DNA of 64,000 nucleotides from Pelagibacteraceae bacterium AG-464-P07 (GTDB lineage Bacteria > Pseudomonadota > Alphaproteobacteria > Pelagibacterales > Pelagibacteraceae): NCBI GenBank assembly GCA_003211695.1, contig QCSA01000004.1, positions 1 to 64,000 of the forward strand, in the 5' to 3' direction. The notes under the pieces were generated by a model. That model was not told the DNA's origin. It made no database searches and saw only the letters and a program-made list of their open reading frames with translations. Below are positions 47,527-57,045 of the stretch, one piece after another. A program made the translations under genes and the position numbers. Each line of letters begins with the position of its first letter. Position 1 is the first letter of the stretch.

Positions 47527-48870
47527 ATGAATTCAAATTTAAGTCTAACCAAAGATCCAATTCCTAGTTTGATCAAAAAAATAGCGATACCTGCTAGCGT
47601 AGGTACTTTTTTTCAAACAATGTTTAATATTGTTGACACTTTTTTTGCAGGTAAAATTTCTCCTGAAGCATTATCAGCTCTTGCTAAATCTTTTCCAATT
47701 TACTTTATTATAATAGCTGCTTGCGTCGGTGTTACAGTAGGTGGAACATCTTTAGTTGCAAATAGCATTGGTGAAAATAACAAAGAAAATATTTTAAGGT
47801 ATTTTGCTCATACCATTATTTATGCTGTCTTAGTTTCAATATTAATTACTATAATTGGCCTGGTCTTTTCTCCGAGTCTGTTTGCTTTAATGGGTTCTGC
47901 GGATGAAGTAATTGTATTAAGTCTTAAATATACAAATGTAATATTTGTTGGGTCGACTATTTTTATCATGTTAGTAGCTTTAAACTCTTTGCTTCATGCT
48001 GATGGTGATACCAAAACGTACAGAAATGTACTTATTTTAAGTTTTTTTCTGAATATAGGTTTAAATCCACTATTCATTTTTGGGTATGGCTTTGTACCAG
48101 CGATGGGAATTACTGGAATAGGTGTAGCAACAATTCTTGCTCAGTTTATTGGATTGCTTATTATTTTTAATAAAATTATTAAATCGAGTAGGATTAAAGA
48201 AATATCTACAAGATATTTTTACCCAAAAGTTTATTTATTAAGAAATCTGTTTTATCAATCAGCACCAATTTCGGCCGCCTTACTATTAATCTCCGTAGGT
48301 AATTTCATAATACTAACTTACATCGGAGTTTTCGGTGAATATGCAACAGCAGGATATGGATCAGCAGCTCGGTTTGAACAAATACTTTTATTACCAGTTT
48401 TAGGACTGAATACCGCCATTATATCGATCATTGGACAAAATTTTGGAGCAAAAAATTTTTTAAGGGTGAAAGAATCTTATTTTAAGGCTGTGATTTACGG
48501 TTTTACTCTTATGATAATAGCAGGATTAATAATTTTTATATCTGCAGATAAAATTGTTAGTATTTTTTCAGATAATCCTAGTGTAATTAGTTTCGGAACA
48601 ACCTACCTAAAAATATCAGCTTTAATTTTTCCAGCTTATCCAATTTTTTTTATAAGCAATGGTTTCTTTATGGCTATAAAAAAATCATCCTATTCAATGT
48701 ATTTAAATATAATAAGAAATGTTATTTTACCTATACCAACGATAATAGTTGCTATAATGTTTGATGGTAGTTTTGAAACCTTTTTCTGGAGTTATTGCTT
48801 TTTCAATTGGCTTTATGTGTTATGTTTATTTACCTTTGTAAGTGCATATATAAAAAGAAACTTAAATTAA
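47527..48870 (+). CDS. MATE-family multidrug/metabolite efflux protein
   Basis: 447 residues with about 12 membrane helices in two MatE repeats (residues about 15-175 and 235-395). MATE-like sequences include PASVGTFFQTMFNIVDTFFA at the first helix and ALNSLLHADGDTKTYRNVLI near the middle. It exports organic cations using Na+ or H+. Last gene of the gatCAB-OMT-trhO run; its end overlaps soxG by 9 bp convergently. Confidence 0.9.
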   Translation: MNSNLSLTKDPIPSLIKKIAIPASVGTFFQTMFNIVDTFFAGKISPEALSALAKSFPIYFIIIAACVGVTVGGTSLVANSIGENNKENILRYFAHTIIYAVLVSILITIIGLVFSPSLFALMGSADEVIVLSLKYTNVIFVGSTIFIMLVALNSLLHADGDTKTYRNVLILSFFLNIGLNPLFIFGYGFVPAMGITGIGVATILAQFIGLLIIFNKIIKSSRIKEISTRYFYPKVYLLRNLFYQSAPISAALLLISVGNFIILTYIGVFGEYATAGYGSAARFEQILLLPVLGLNTAIISIIGQNFGAKNFLRVKESYFKAVIYGFTLMIIAGLIIFISADKIVSIFSDNPSVISFGTTYLKISALIFPAYPIFFISNGFFMAIKKSSYSMYLNIIRNVILPIPTIIVAIMFDGSFETFFWSYCFFNWLYVLCLFTFVSAYIKRNLN

Positions 48871-49431
48871 TTTAGCCGAGTCTTTTAACCAATCCCATAA
48901 ATAACCAGCAAAGGATCTTCTAACATATAAATCAACGTCATTTTCACTTCTACGATGAATAGTGACATCGACATGATTTAGTATGGTTTGAACAACCTTG
49001 TTGTCTCCAAAATCATCCGAGCTAAAATCAAAAGGGCATCCTTTGGAAAGAACTTCAAATATATTTGAGCCTGATAATTTAAAAATTGTGAAGTGATCGG
49101 TAACATTTGTTATTGCTCCTAGGTTATTTTTACTAATATTATCAAACAGTACTTGTTCAAGTTCGTAGATATTAGTTTCTTTTGGTATTTCGTTATTTGA
49201 AACTAAGAGCCATTCATTAGGTCCTAGCCATAATGAAGTAATTTTTTCTTTGCTAGACGTGTTACAGGCTTTATTAGGTAGTATCATTCCAATAATTTTC
49301 CCTACTTTGCTTACAAATTCTTTATTTTCTAGATTGCCCCGCAAATTAATTTTGGCTACGGGAGTTTTTTCTTTCATAGAAAAATTATTGTAAGATTGAC
49401 TTTCGTTAACTGGTGTAAAGAAATCAAGCAT
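48862..49431 (-). CDS. soxG: Sarcosine oxidase gamma subunit
   Basis: 189 residues. GcvT-like gamma subunit of the heterotetrameric enzyme: SLWLGPNEWLLVSNNE and DHFTIFKLSGSNIFEVLSKG, then TIHRRSENDVDLYVRRSFAG at the C-terminus. Begins 8 nt inside the soxA 3' end. The gamma subunit is structural, packing against alpha. Its own 3' end overlaps the MATE gene. Confidence 0.93.
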   Translation of the reverse strand: MLDFFTPVNESQSYNNFSMKEKTPVAKINLRGNLENKEFVSKVGKIIGMILPNKACNTSSKEKITSLWLGPNEWLLVSNNEIPKETNIYELEQVLFDNISKNNLGAITNVTDHFTIFKLSGSNIFEVLSKGCPFDFSSDDFGDNKVVQTILNHVDVTIHRRSENDVDLYVRRSFAGYLWDWLKDSAKLI

Positions 49432-52426
49432 TTAATCTATCTCCCTCCTTATCTAAAAAAACTGTATCTGAAACAGTAACCTCAATAGTTTTATCTGACA
49501 TAGGTACAAAAAGTTTCTTTCCTTTCAATTTTTTTCCATTTTTTACAACAGCCAGAGCAATTGATTTGTTTAAATTTGGACTGTAGTAGCTAGAAGTTAC
49601 GTGACCTATCATATCCATTGGAGGCTTACTTTTTACCTCTTCAACAATTTGTGCTCCTTCCTCTAGAATTTCTTTAGGGTCATTTGTAAGAAGTCCAACA
49701 AGCTGCTTTCGATTTTCTCTCATCGTATCAGATCGGTACAATGATCTTTTTCCTATAAAATCATATTTTTTCTTACTTATGATCCAATCCATTTGTAAAT
49801 CAACTGGAGTGATTGTGCCGTCCGTTTCTTGTCCTGCAATTATAAAACCTTTTTCAGCTCGTAATAAGTGCATAGCTTCAGTACCATAAGGAGTTATTTT
49901 GAACTCTTTCCCTGCTTCCATACATTTTTCCCACACAACCTGTCCATAATTAGACTGTACGTTTATTTCGTAACTTAATTCACCTGTGAAACTTATTCTC
50001 ATTACACGACACTTTATTTTATCAACTAGACCTTCTTTAAAACTCATATGGGGAAAATTTTGATTAGAAAAATTTATGTTTTTAACAACTTTTTCTAATA
50101 TTTTTTTGCTATGAGAACCACAAACACTTACAGTAGCAAAATGATCTGTAACGGAAGTTAAATACACATTGAGCTCAGGCCATTCTGTTTGTAAAAAATC
50201 TTCTAACTTGCTCATTACCGAAGCTGCACCTCCAGTAGTTGTTGTCATTATGTAATGGTTATCACCTAATCTTGTGGTAACACCATCATCGTAAACCATA
50301 CCGTCATCATTAAGCATTAGACCATATCTACATTTCCCAATTGCTAATTTACTCCAGGCATTGGTGTAAACACGATTTAAAAATTCCGATGCATCGCTAC
50401 CCTGAATATCAATTTTACCTAATGTTGAAGCATCTAAAATTCCAGCACCATTTCTTGCTGCTTTTGATTCTCTTTGAACGGCTTCATACATAGTTTCGTT
50501 TTTATTTGGGTAATACCAAGCTCTTTTCCATTGCCCGACATCTTCAAATTTTGCTCCATTTTTTTCATGCCATTCGTGAATAGGTGTTTTTCTCACGATA
50601 TCAAAAAATTGTTTTACGTTTCTTCCAACAACAGCTCCAAAAGTTAATGGGGTATATGGTGGACGAAAAGTCGTAGTTCCTAATTCACCCATTTTTGTAT
50701 TAGTAATTTCAGATACGATTCCTAAAGCGTGCATATTTCCAATTTTGCCTTGGTCAGTAGCCATTCCTGTTGTCGTATACCGTTTAACATGTTCTATAGA
50801 TTTATAACCTTCTCTTAAAGCAAGCTTTATATCATTTGCCGTTGTGTCATTTTGATAGTCTACAAATGGTTTAGTTTTTCCTGAAACTTTATCAGAAGGT
50901 AACAGCCATATGTTTTCAAAATTACCACTCTTGGATTCAGTAATATTACTTTGGTCATTGTGATTTAAATTTAAAAATTCATTTGTTTTTGTTTGAGTTT
51001 CTTCAATAATTTTTTTTAGACCAAATGTTCCATTACAAGATCCTACAGAAATTTGATTAGGTGATGTTGTTTTTGGTTGGAAATAATATTTTCCTTCGTT
51101 AAAAGTTAGTTTGCCACCAGATTGAGTAAATAGATGAACAGCAGGAGTATAACCACCGGAAACACATAATAGATCACAATTAATTTTAAATTTATTTCCA
51201 ATTATACAGCTGTTATTGTTTGATAGTTTCATTACATGAACATTATTAATTTTTTTATAACCCTCTGTATAAATAATAGTATTTTTCCATAATATTTTTA
51301 TTCCTAGTTCATTACATTTTTTAGGTAAATCTCCGCTTGACTGTTCTCTGATGTCGACAATTGCTTCTATTTTAACACCTTTATTATGTAAGCTTATTGC
51401 CGTTTCATATGCATCATCGTTACTTGTAAAAATAACGACATTATTTCCGCATTTTACACCATAATAATTGATGTATTTTCTTACAGCAGATGACAACATA
51501 ATACCTGGCCTATCGTTGCAATCGAAAACCATTGGTCTTTCAATTGATCCAGTAGCTAAAATCACTTTTTTTGCTCTAACTTTCCACAAACGTTGTCTTA
51601 TTTTTCCTTTTTTTTCTTTTTCTGATAAATGGTCAGATAAATTTTGCATCATAATTAAATAATTATAATTATGATAAGCGGCTACACTTGTTCTATTTAG
51701 AATCTTAATGTTTTTATTATTTTGTAATTCAGTGCAAGTTTCTTCGATCCATTCTGAAGGTTTGAGATCATTTATTTTTGAAAGTTCTTCGTCAGCAAAT
51801 GCAAGGTTACCACCAAAAGAAGGTCTTTCATCAACTAAAAGAATTTTTTTTCCTGTTTTTACAGCAACTTTTGCCGCAGATAATCCTGCTGGTCCTGAAC
51901 CTACAATTAGAACGTCACAATGATAGTATTTGTGATCATAAATATCAGGGTCATTTTCTGTAGGAGATTTACCCAAGCCTGCAGCTTTTCTTATAAAATG
52001 TTCATATCCTCCCCAAAGATTTGCAGGCCACATAAATGTTTTATAATAAAATCCTGCAGGAATAATAGGGGAGAACAAATTATTAATCGCCCCTAGATCA
52101 AAATTTACTGTTGGCCAACAGTTTTGGCTTTCAGCATTAAATCCTTCAAAAATTTCAATTTGTGTTGCTCTTATATTCGGATCAGTTTTACCTTTATCTT
52201 TAATTACTTGAACTAGTGCATTTGTCTCTTCGGCTCCTGAACTAAATATTCCTCTTGGTCTATGATATTTGAAACTTCTACCAATTAAATGAACTCCATT
52301 TGCTAAAAGTGCAGAAGCCAAAGTATCACCTTTAAAACCATAAAAAGTTTTTCCGTTAAATTTAAAAGAAATTCTTTCAGTTCTATTTATTTGCCCTCCG
52401 GACGATAATCTAAATTTATTTGACAT
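49424..52426 (-). CDS. soxA: Sarcosine oxidase alpha subunit
   Basis: 1000 residues from MSNKFRLSSGGQINRTERIS; an in-frame Met 37 codons upstream lies inside soxD and gives a non-homologous leader. The N-terminal ferredoxin-like segment is FKYHRPRGIFSSGAEE. The NAD-binding Rossmann domain is CDVLIVGSGPAGLSAAKVAV, and the C-terminal half is a GcvT-type tetrahydrofolate domain (GILDASTLGKIDIQG, ending before DKEGDRLNA). It takes formaldehyde equivalents to 5,10-methylene-THF. Overlaps soxD by 11 nt and soxG by 8. Confidence 0.95.
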   Translation of the reverse strand: MSNKFRLSSGGQINRTERISFKFNGKTFYGFKGDTLASALLANGVHLIGRSFKYHRPRGIFSSGAEETNALVQVIKDKGKTDPNIRATQIEIFEGFNAESQNCWPTVNFDLGAINNLFSPIIPAGFYYKTFMWPANLWGGYEHFIRKAAGLGKSPTENDPDIYDHKYYHCDVLIVGSGPAGLSAAKVAVKTGKKILLVDERPSFGGNLAFADEELSKINDLKPSEWIEETCTELQNNKNIKILNRTSVAAYHNYNYLIMMQNLSDHLSEKEKKGKIRQRLWKVRAKKVILATGSIERPMVFDCNDRPGIMLSSAVRKYINYYGVKCGNNVVIFTSNDDAYETAISLHNKGVKIEAIVDIREQSSGDLPKKCNELGIKILWKNTIIYTEGYKKINNVHVMKLSNNNSCIIGNKFKINCDLLCVSGGYTPAVHLFTQSGGKLTFNEGKYYFQPKTTSPNQISVGSCNGTFGLKKIIEETQTKTNEFLNLNHNDQSNITESKSGNFENIWLLPSDKVSGKTKPFVDYQNDTTANDIKLALREGYKSIEHVKRYTTTGMATDQGKIGNMHALGIVSEITNTKMGELGTTTFRPPYTPLTFGAVVGRNVKQFFDIVRKTPIHEWHEKNGAKFEDVGQWKRAWYYPNKNETMYEAVQRESKAARNGAGILDASTLGKIDIQGSDASEFLNRVYTNAWSKLAIGKCRYGLMLNDDGMVYDDGVTTRLGDNHYIMTTTTGGAASVMSKLEDFLQTEWPELNVYLTSVTDHFATVSVCGSHSKKILEKVVKNINFSNQNFPHMSFKEGLVDKIKCRVMRISFTGELSYEINVQSNYGQVVWEKCMEAGKEFKITPYGTEAMHLLRAEKGFIIAGQETDGTITPVDLQMDWIISKKKYDFIGKRSLYRSDTMRENRKQLVGLLTNDPKEILEEGAQIVEEVKSKPPMDMIGHVTSSYYSPNLNKSIALAVVKNGKKLKGKKLFVPMSDKTIEVTVSDTVFLDKEGDRLNA

Positions 52427-52697
52427 TATTTTTTGGCTTTTCTCCCATTTTATAGACGAAGTGAATTTTATCATTTGATGTGTCTCTAGCCATATTAAAC
52501 CAACGTCTACATCCATGGACATGGTTCCATCTTTCATATTGAAGACCTTTTATATTTTTTCTCATAAATAAATATTCAGCCCATTGATCATCACTTAATT
52601 CAGTAGGTTGTTTTGGTCTAACTATATGAGCTTCGCCACCATAGCCAAATTCACTATGATCTCTGTTACCACAATAAGGACATTTAATTATAAACAT
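52416..52697 (-). CDS. soxD: Sarcosine oxidase delta subunit
   Basis: 93 residues. The zinc-binding N-terminus MFIIKCPYCGNRDHSEFGYG has the CPYCG pair, and the family C-terminus HVHGCRRWFNMARDT supplies further ligands. It bridges alpha and the rest of the tetramer. It starts 1 nt after soxB and overlaps soxA, the invariant B-D-A-G order. Confidence 0.96.
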   Translation of the reverse strand: MFIIKCPYCGNRDHSEFGYGGEAHIVRPKQPTELSDDQWAEYLFMRKNIKGLQYERWNHVHGCRRWFNMARDTSNDKIHFVYKMGEKPKNNVK

Positions 52698-52698
52698 A

Positions 52699-53952
52699 TT
52701 AATGAGCTACCGCAGCAGCGCCATGTTCATCAACAAGATCACCGCTAACAAATCTATTGATGTTAAATGCAGCATTTAAACCATGAGGCTCATTTTTTGC
52801 TATTGTGTGAGCAAATAGATGGCCTGATCCTGGAGTAGCTTTAAAACCTCCAGTTCCCCAACCACAATTAAAATAAAGTCCTTTTATAGAAGTTTTGCTG
52901 ATTATTGGACTTGCGTCAGGACAAATATCAACAACACCTCCCCATTGTCTAAGCATTCTAAGTCTACTAAAAATTGGATAGAGTTCTAAAATTGCATTAA
53001 GAGTTCCCTCAACAATCTCATGAGTACCTTTTTGAGTGTATGAAATATATGCGTCTGTTCCAGCTCCTATGACGAGTTCGCCTTTGTCAGATTGACTTAC
53101 ATAAGCATGAACAGCATTAGACATAACAACTGTATCGATTATTGGTTTAATTGGTTCAGAGACTAGAGCTTGAAGAGGTTTACTTTCAATGGGAAGTTTT
53201 AAACCTGCCATATTAGCAATAACGCTCGAGTGACCAGCTGCAGCAACACCAATTTTTGATGTTTTAATAAAACCTTTTGTTGTTTCTAAACCTTCAATAC
53301 TATCTCCTTTTCTTTTAATTCCTTTTACTTCACAATTTTGAATAATATCAACCCCCATAGAATCAGCTGCTCTAGCGTAACCCCATGCAACAGCGTCGTG
53401 TCTGGCAGTACCAGCTCTTTTTTGCAATGTGCTACCCATTACTGGATAGCGAATATTTGGTGAACAATTAATTATAGGACAAAATTCTTTTACTTGCTTT
53501 GTATCTAGCCATAAGCAATCTATTCCATTTAATCTATTAGCATGTGTTCTTCTTTTTAATTCCCTTACATCATGTTGATTGTGAGCTAAATTCATAACTC
53601 CTCTTTGACTAAACATAACGTTGTAATTTAATTCTTGTGATAAGTTTTCCCAAATTTTTAAAGCGTGGTCATAAAGACCAGCACTAGCATCCCACAAATA
53701 ATTTGATCTTATAATAGTGGTATTCCTTCCAGTATTTCCTCCACCAATCCATCCTTTTTCAACAACAGCTATATTTATTAAATTATGTTCTTTTGCTAGA
53801 TAATATGCTGTAGCTAAACCATGACCTCCACCACCAACTATTACAACATCATAAAAAGATTTAGGTTCAGGATCTTTCCAAGCTCTTTGCCAATTTTCAT
53901 GGTAAGTAAAAGAGTTTTTTATTAGAGAAAAAATTGAATATTTGTTTCTCAT
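52699..53952 (-). CDS. soxB: Sarcosine oxidase beta subunit
   Basis: 417 residues. The FAD-binding dinucleotide fold [20 protein letters not shown] is followed by [19 protein letters not shown] (region of the covalent flavin attachment in known enzymes) and a C-terminal [17 protein letters not shown] block. It oxidizes sarcosine to glycine using oxygen. In SAR11 bacteria sarcosine/betaine breakdown can supply glycine, which fits this operon. It has its own promoter candidate. Confidence 0.96.
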   Translation of the reverse strand: MRNKYSIFSLIKNSFTYHENWQRAWKDPEPKSFYDVVIVGGGGHGLATAYYLAKEHNLINIAVVEKGWIGGGNTGRNTTIIRSNYLWDASAGLYDHALKIWENLSQELNYNVMFSQRGVMNLAHNQHDVRELKRRTHANRLNGIDCLWLDTKQVKEFCPIINCSPNIRYPVMGSTLQKRAGTARHDAVAWGYARAADSMGVDIIQNCEVKGIKRKGDSIEGLETTKGFIKTSKIGVAAAGHSSVIANMAGLKLPIESKPLQALVSEPIKPIIDTVVMSNAVHAYVSQSDKGELVIGAGTDAYISYTQKGTHEIVEGTLNAILELYPIFSRLRMLRQWGGVVDICPDASPIISKTSIKGLYFNCGWGTGGFKATPGSGHLFAHTIAKNEPHGLNAAFNINRFVSGDLVDEHGAAAVAH

Positions 53953-53972
53953 TTTATTTTTGATGAAACTAC

Positions 53973-54001
53973 TTTATAAAATGCAATTATTCAATAATCA
54001 A
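53973..54001 (-). promoter_or_regulatory. Promoter candidate for soxBDAG
   Basis: On the minus strand TTGATT (54001-53996) and TATAAA (53978-53973) are exactly 17 nt apart, placing a start site about 15-20 nt before soxB. The rest of the 148-bp gap (54002-54100) shows only AT-rich sequence with a TATAAA at 54076-54081 that could serve the rightward gene. I saw no riboswitch-like structure. Confidence 0.55.
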
Positions 54002-54100
54002 AAAATAAGGTATAAAGTTAGAATAAAAAAATATATTTGTTTTTTTTTAATACATAAAATGAAATATTAGTGGATTATAAAAGATCAAGAAAATATTAAA

Positions 54101-54403
54101 ATGAAGCCACAAAACAATTACAAGTCTTTTTTTATAAAGCTAGCCTCTATATCATTTGCAATAGTAATTGTAATAAATCTACTGTTCAATTTAATATTTG
54201 CTGAGAGATTAGAAAAAATTGATAAAGTTTTGTCTCTCAATAAAAGTAAAACGAGAATTGAATTTAAAGAAAAAATAAGAAATGAATTATCTAAAGGTCT
54301 AAATAAAGAAAATATGATTGATGAAAGTGATAAAATACTTTTATATAAATTATATTTGAAGATTAAAAAAGAATTTGAAAACCTGGATAAAAGCAATCTT
54401 TAG
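54101..54403 (+). CDS. Small membrane-anchored protein, unknown
   Basis: 100 residues. One hydrophobic helix at about 11-33 (FFIKLASISFAIVIVINLLF) precedes a highly charged, helical C-terminal part (Lys/Glu/Leu, for example LSKGLNKENMIDESDKILL). The topology is likely N-in, with the charged part periplasmic, or the reverse. No family recognised. It is 30 nt upstream of the glycosyltransferase gene, so a related role in envelope glycosylation is possible but unproven. Confidence 0.7.
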   Translation: MKPQNNYKSFFIKLASISFAIVIVINLLFNLIFAERLEKIDKVLSLNKSKTRIEFKEKIRNELSKGLNKENMIDESDKILLYKLYLKIKKEFENLDKSNL

Positions 54404-54433
54404 ATTTATTAGCTATCTAGTTTCATTAATTAA

Positions 54434-56035
54434 ATGGAAAAAAAATCTGAAAATCTAATAATTTTCTTCTTAGTTGTTTTTTCGCTTTATTGCTCTCTTA
54501 TTCTTGGCATGTCTTGGGATGAGCCTTATCATTATGATTTAGGTAAAAACAGATTAAAATATTTATTTTCATTAGGAAGATATGAATATATTTCTCCTTT
54601 TGTATGGACGATTAACTCATCACATTTTCCAGGTTTTTACGATACTTTAACAGCATTTATATCTCAAATGATTCCCATAAAGTATGAAATACAAATGCAT
54701 CATTTGATTAACTTACTTTTTTCTTTTTACACAATTGTTGGGATTGCAAAAATATCAAAGACTATTTTTAATAAAAAAGTTTCCAAAATTATATTTGTAA
54801 TTTCTTTTTTTAATCCAATTTTTTTTGGTCATATGTCTATAAATCCTAAAGATACAATTGTTGCCTTTTCAAATGTTTGGGCAACTTATTTTATAATCAG
54901 ATATTTACAAACACAACATCTGGAAATAAAAAGAAAATATTTTTCGACTTTAATTGGCATTGTGATAGGTTTTGGTGTCGGAGTGCGTATAATTTTTATA
55001 GGTACACTTTTACCAATCTTCATATTATTTTTTTTAGATGCTTTTTTTATAAAAGTTTTTAGGAGCAAAAAATTCTCAATTATTAATTTTTTTAAAGATT
55101 TAATAAAAATATTTATAATAGTTTATTTTATGATGGTTGTTTTTTGGCCTGAAGTTCATTCAAACATATTTGTTCTACCATTTAAATTTATTTTTGAATC
55201 ATTAAATGAAACTACTTTTGGGAGTTTCTGGGGGTTGCTGAATGGAGAATTTTATAAAACTACAAATACACCACGGTTATATTTAATTATAAATTTATTT
55301 TATAAACTTCCAGAATATATTTTGTTAACTTATATAATTTTTATTTTTACAATACTTAAAGATCAAATTTTTTTTGAGAATCATTTTAAATTATTTAATA
55401 TAAAAATTTTATATATAATATTTATAATTACTTTTCCGATATTTATTGCTTTTATAACCACTTTAAAAATTCATGATGGTCTTAGATATTTTTTATTTTT
55501 AATACCTTACTTGAGTATAATTCCAGGTATATCAATATATTATTTAATTTATAATTTAAAATCAGTATTAAATAAATTTTTTGTTATTTTAGTTTTTATT
55601 CCTTTTTTGTATTTCTTATTTGTTTTTTTTTCGCTGACCCCATATCAGTATACTTATTTAAATCAGTTTAATGGAAAATTTTCATATTCATCTGAAAAAT
55701 TTGAAAATGACTATTGGGGAATTTCTATAAAAGAACTTGTAAAAAAAATTGAATTAAATAGTGAATTTAAAAAGGATAAAATATATAAAATTGCTTATTG
55801 TGGAATTAACTATGATATTGGTGATTATTATTTAAAACAAATACCAAACTTTAAATTTGTAAAAACTTCAAAAGACGAAAATTATGATTATATTTTAATG
55901 ACTAATAGACATAATGGAAAAAATACTGATAAGTTGGAACAAGTAAAAACATGTTTCCAAGCATATAAAGGAGAAGATGTAATTGTAGTCAAAAAAAAGG
56001 GGTTACTTTTATCTACTTTAAGAAGAAAAATATAA
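54434..56035 (+). CDS. GT-C fold membrane glycosyltransferase (GT39/ArnT-like)
   Basis: 533 residues with about 10-12 membrane helices. The first periplasmic loop has MSWDEPYHYDLGKNRLKYL, with the Asp-Glu expected for the catalytic pair in GT-C enzymes. GHMSINPKDTIVAFSN marks the second loop. The C-terminal soluble part has ENDYWGISIKELVKK, a pattern shared by PMT-like relatives. It probably transfers a lipid-linked sugar to an envelope acceptor in the periplasm. Composition is even more AT-driven (Phe/Ile/Tyr) than its neighbours. It ends 5 bp from fkbM. Confidence 0.82.
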   Translation: MEKKSENLIIFFLVVFSLYCSLILGMSWDEPYHYDLGKNRLKYLFSLGRYEYISPFVWTINSSHFPGFYDTLTAFISQMIPIKYEIQMHHLINLLFSFYTIVGIAKISKTIFNKKVSKIIFVISFFNPIFFGHMSINPKDTIVAFSNVWATYFIIRYLQTQHLEIKRKYFSTLIGIVIGFGVGVRIIFIGTLLPIFILFFLDAFFIKVFRSKKFSIINFFKDLIKIFIIVYFMMVVFWPEVHSNIFVLPFKFIFESLNETTFGSFWGLLNGEFYKTTNTPRLYLIINLFYKLPEYILLTYIIFIFTILKDQIFFENHFKLFNIKILYIIFIITFPIFIAFITTLKIHDGLRYFLFLIPYLSIIPGISIYYLIYNLKSVLNKFFVILVFIPFLYFLFVFFSLTPYQYTYLNQFNGKFSYSSEKFENDYWGISIKELVKKIELNSEFKKDKIYKIAYCGINYDIGDYYLKQIPNFKFVKTSKDENYDYILMTNRHNGKNTDKLEQVKTCFQAYKGEDVIVVKKKGLLLSTLRRKI

Positions 56036-56040
56036 TTTAT

Positions 56041-56817
56041 TTACAAAAAATTTTTATTGATAAAAATATTATCTTTAGCAATTACATTACTAAAAAGAGA
56101 TACATTGCTGATATGATCTTTTTCTAAAAAAAAAAAATTATTTTTTTTTAAAAAATCTATTATTTCTTTTTCTTTTTTGAAATACATATTTTTATTTTCA
56201 ACAATTTCAGTATAGATTATCTTTATTTTTTTTAAGGTTTTTTCTGCTCCTAGCAAAACTCTTTTTTCTGAACCTTCGACATCAATTTTAAGTATATCTA
56301 TCTCATTTATATTATTAATCGAACAATAATTATCTATAGTATCGGTATTAACTATTATTTTTGAGAAATCTTTAATTTTTTTAAACGAAAAAAATCGTAA
56401 AAATAATTTTCGTGATCTTACCCAGCCTTTATCATTTTTATAAATGTTATCAAGTGATGAACCTGAACATTCAAAGAAAGTATTAAAGTTAAATTCTTTA
56501 TCTCCTTTTTCTTCATTAAGAGCTAAATTGTTAAATTTGACATTTCTGTTTTTTAATAAATTTTTTAAATAAATTTCACTTTTTGGATTCACGTCAAATA
56601 GATGAACCAATACTTGTTTGGAAGTTTTCTTTCTTAAATTTTTTAGTAAACTTTTAGTCCAGTCTCCCCTAAAACAGCCAACATCAAATATAATAATAGG
56701 TAAATTATTTTTATTTTCCAAATATTTTTTATTTTTAAACAGTAAATTTGTAATTTTTGATTCATTATGATTAGCAATAAAAATATGTAATAATTTATAA
56801 ATTATATATTGCAACAT
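56041..56817 (-). CDS. FkbM-family methyltransferase
   Basis: 258 residues. SAM motif I is IIIFDVGCFRGDWTKSLL, and the FkbM signature is DILKIDVEGSEKRVLLGAE followed by IYTEI. Such enzymes O-methylate sugars of glycans or polyketides. Convergent with the glycosyltransferase and likely part of a glycan-decoration patch. Its promoter candidate puts the transcript start at about the ATG. Confidence 0.88.
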   Translation of the reverse strand: MLQYIIYKLLHIFIANHNESKITNLLFKNKKYLENKNNLPIIIFDVGCFRGDWTKSLLKNLRKKTSKQVLVHLFDVNPKSEIYLKNLLKNRNVKFNNLALNEEKGDKEFNFNTFFECSGSSLDNIYKNDKGWVRSRKLFLRFFSFKKIKDFSKIIVNTDTIDNYCSINNINEIDILKIDVEGSEKRVLLGAEKTLKKIKIIYTEIVENKNMYFKKEKEIIDFLKKNNFFFLEKDHISNVSLFSNVIAKDNIFINKNFL

Positions 56818-56822
56818 TAAAA

Positions 56823-56851
56823 ACTATAAACATTACAAAACATTTTTACAA
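56823..56851 (-). promoter_or_regulatory. Promoter candidate for fkbM, predicting a leaderless mRNA
   Basis: On the minus strand TTGTAA (56851-56846), a 17-nt spacer, then TATAGT (56828-56823). Only 5 nt separate the -10 box from the ATG at 56817, so the transcript would start at or within the start codon. Confidence 0.45.
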
Positions 56852-56894
56852 CCTGTTAAAAATTTAGTTATATAGAAAATATTAATCCGGTCTA

Positions 56895-56923
56895 TTGAAA
56901 CACACAGTAATTCGGTTTATAAT
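56895..56923 (+). promoter_or_regulatory. Promoter for tRNA-Ser(GCT)
   Basis: TTGAAA at 56895-56900 and a perfect TATAAT at 56918-56923 with a 17-nt spacer. It lies 26 nt before the tRNA and is the best sigma-70 match in the window. Confidence 0.75.
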
Positions 56924-56949
56924 TTTGTTAGCTAAATCTGAAAAAATAT

Positions 56950-57039
56950 GGAAGCGTGGGTGAGAGGCTTAAACCAGAAGTTTGCTAAATTTCCGTTGGC
57001 AATTGCCAACCGTTGGTTCGAATCCAACCGCTTCCGCCA
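56950..57039 (+). tRNA. tRNA-Ser (GCT)
   Basis: The acceptor stem GGAAGCG pairs perfectly with CGCTTCC. The anticodon GCT is at 56984-56986 with a GAAGT/ATTTC stem. The long variable arm is rich in GTTGGC/GCCAAC pairing, the T-arm is TGGTTCGAATCCA, and the CCA is encoded at 57037-57039. Its 3' end is 6 bp from the stop codon of the convergent slt gene. Confidence 0.95.
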
Positions 57040-57045
57040 GTTTTA

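Noticed and set aside
52427-52537. 37-residue N-terminal extension of soxA
   Set aside because: Falls within soxD coding sequence and lacks homology; MSNKFRLSSGG is the likely start.
53953-54100. Glycine or other riboswitch before soxB
   Set aside because: The predicted leader is only about 15-20 nt and the rest of the gap is plain AT-rich sequence without paired elements.
56950-57039. tRNA-Ser as an attachment site for an integrated element
   Set aside because: I found no duplicate of its 3' end near the left border of the glycan block and no integrase gene.
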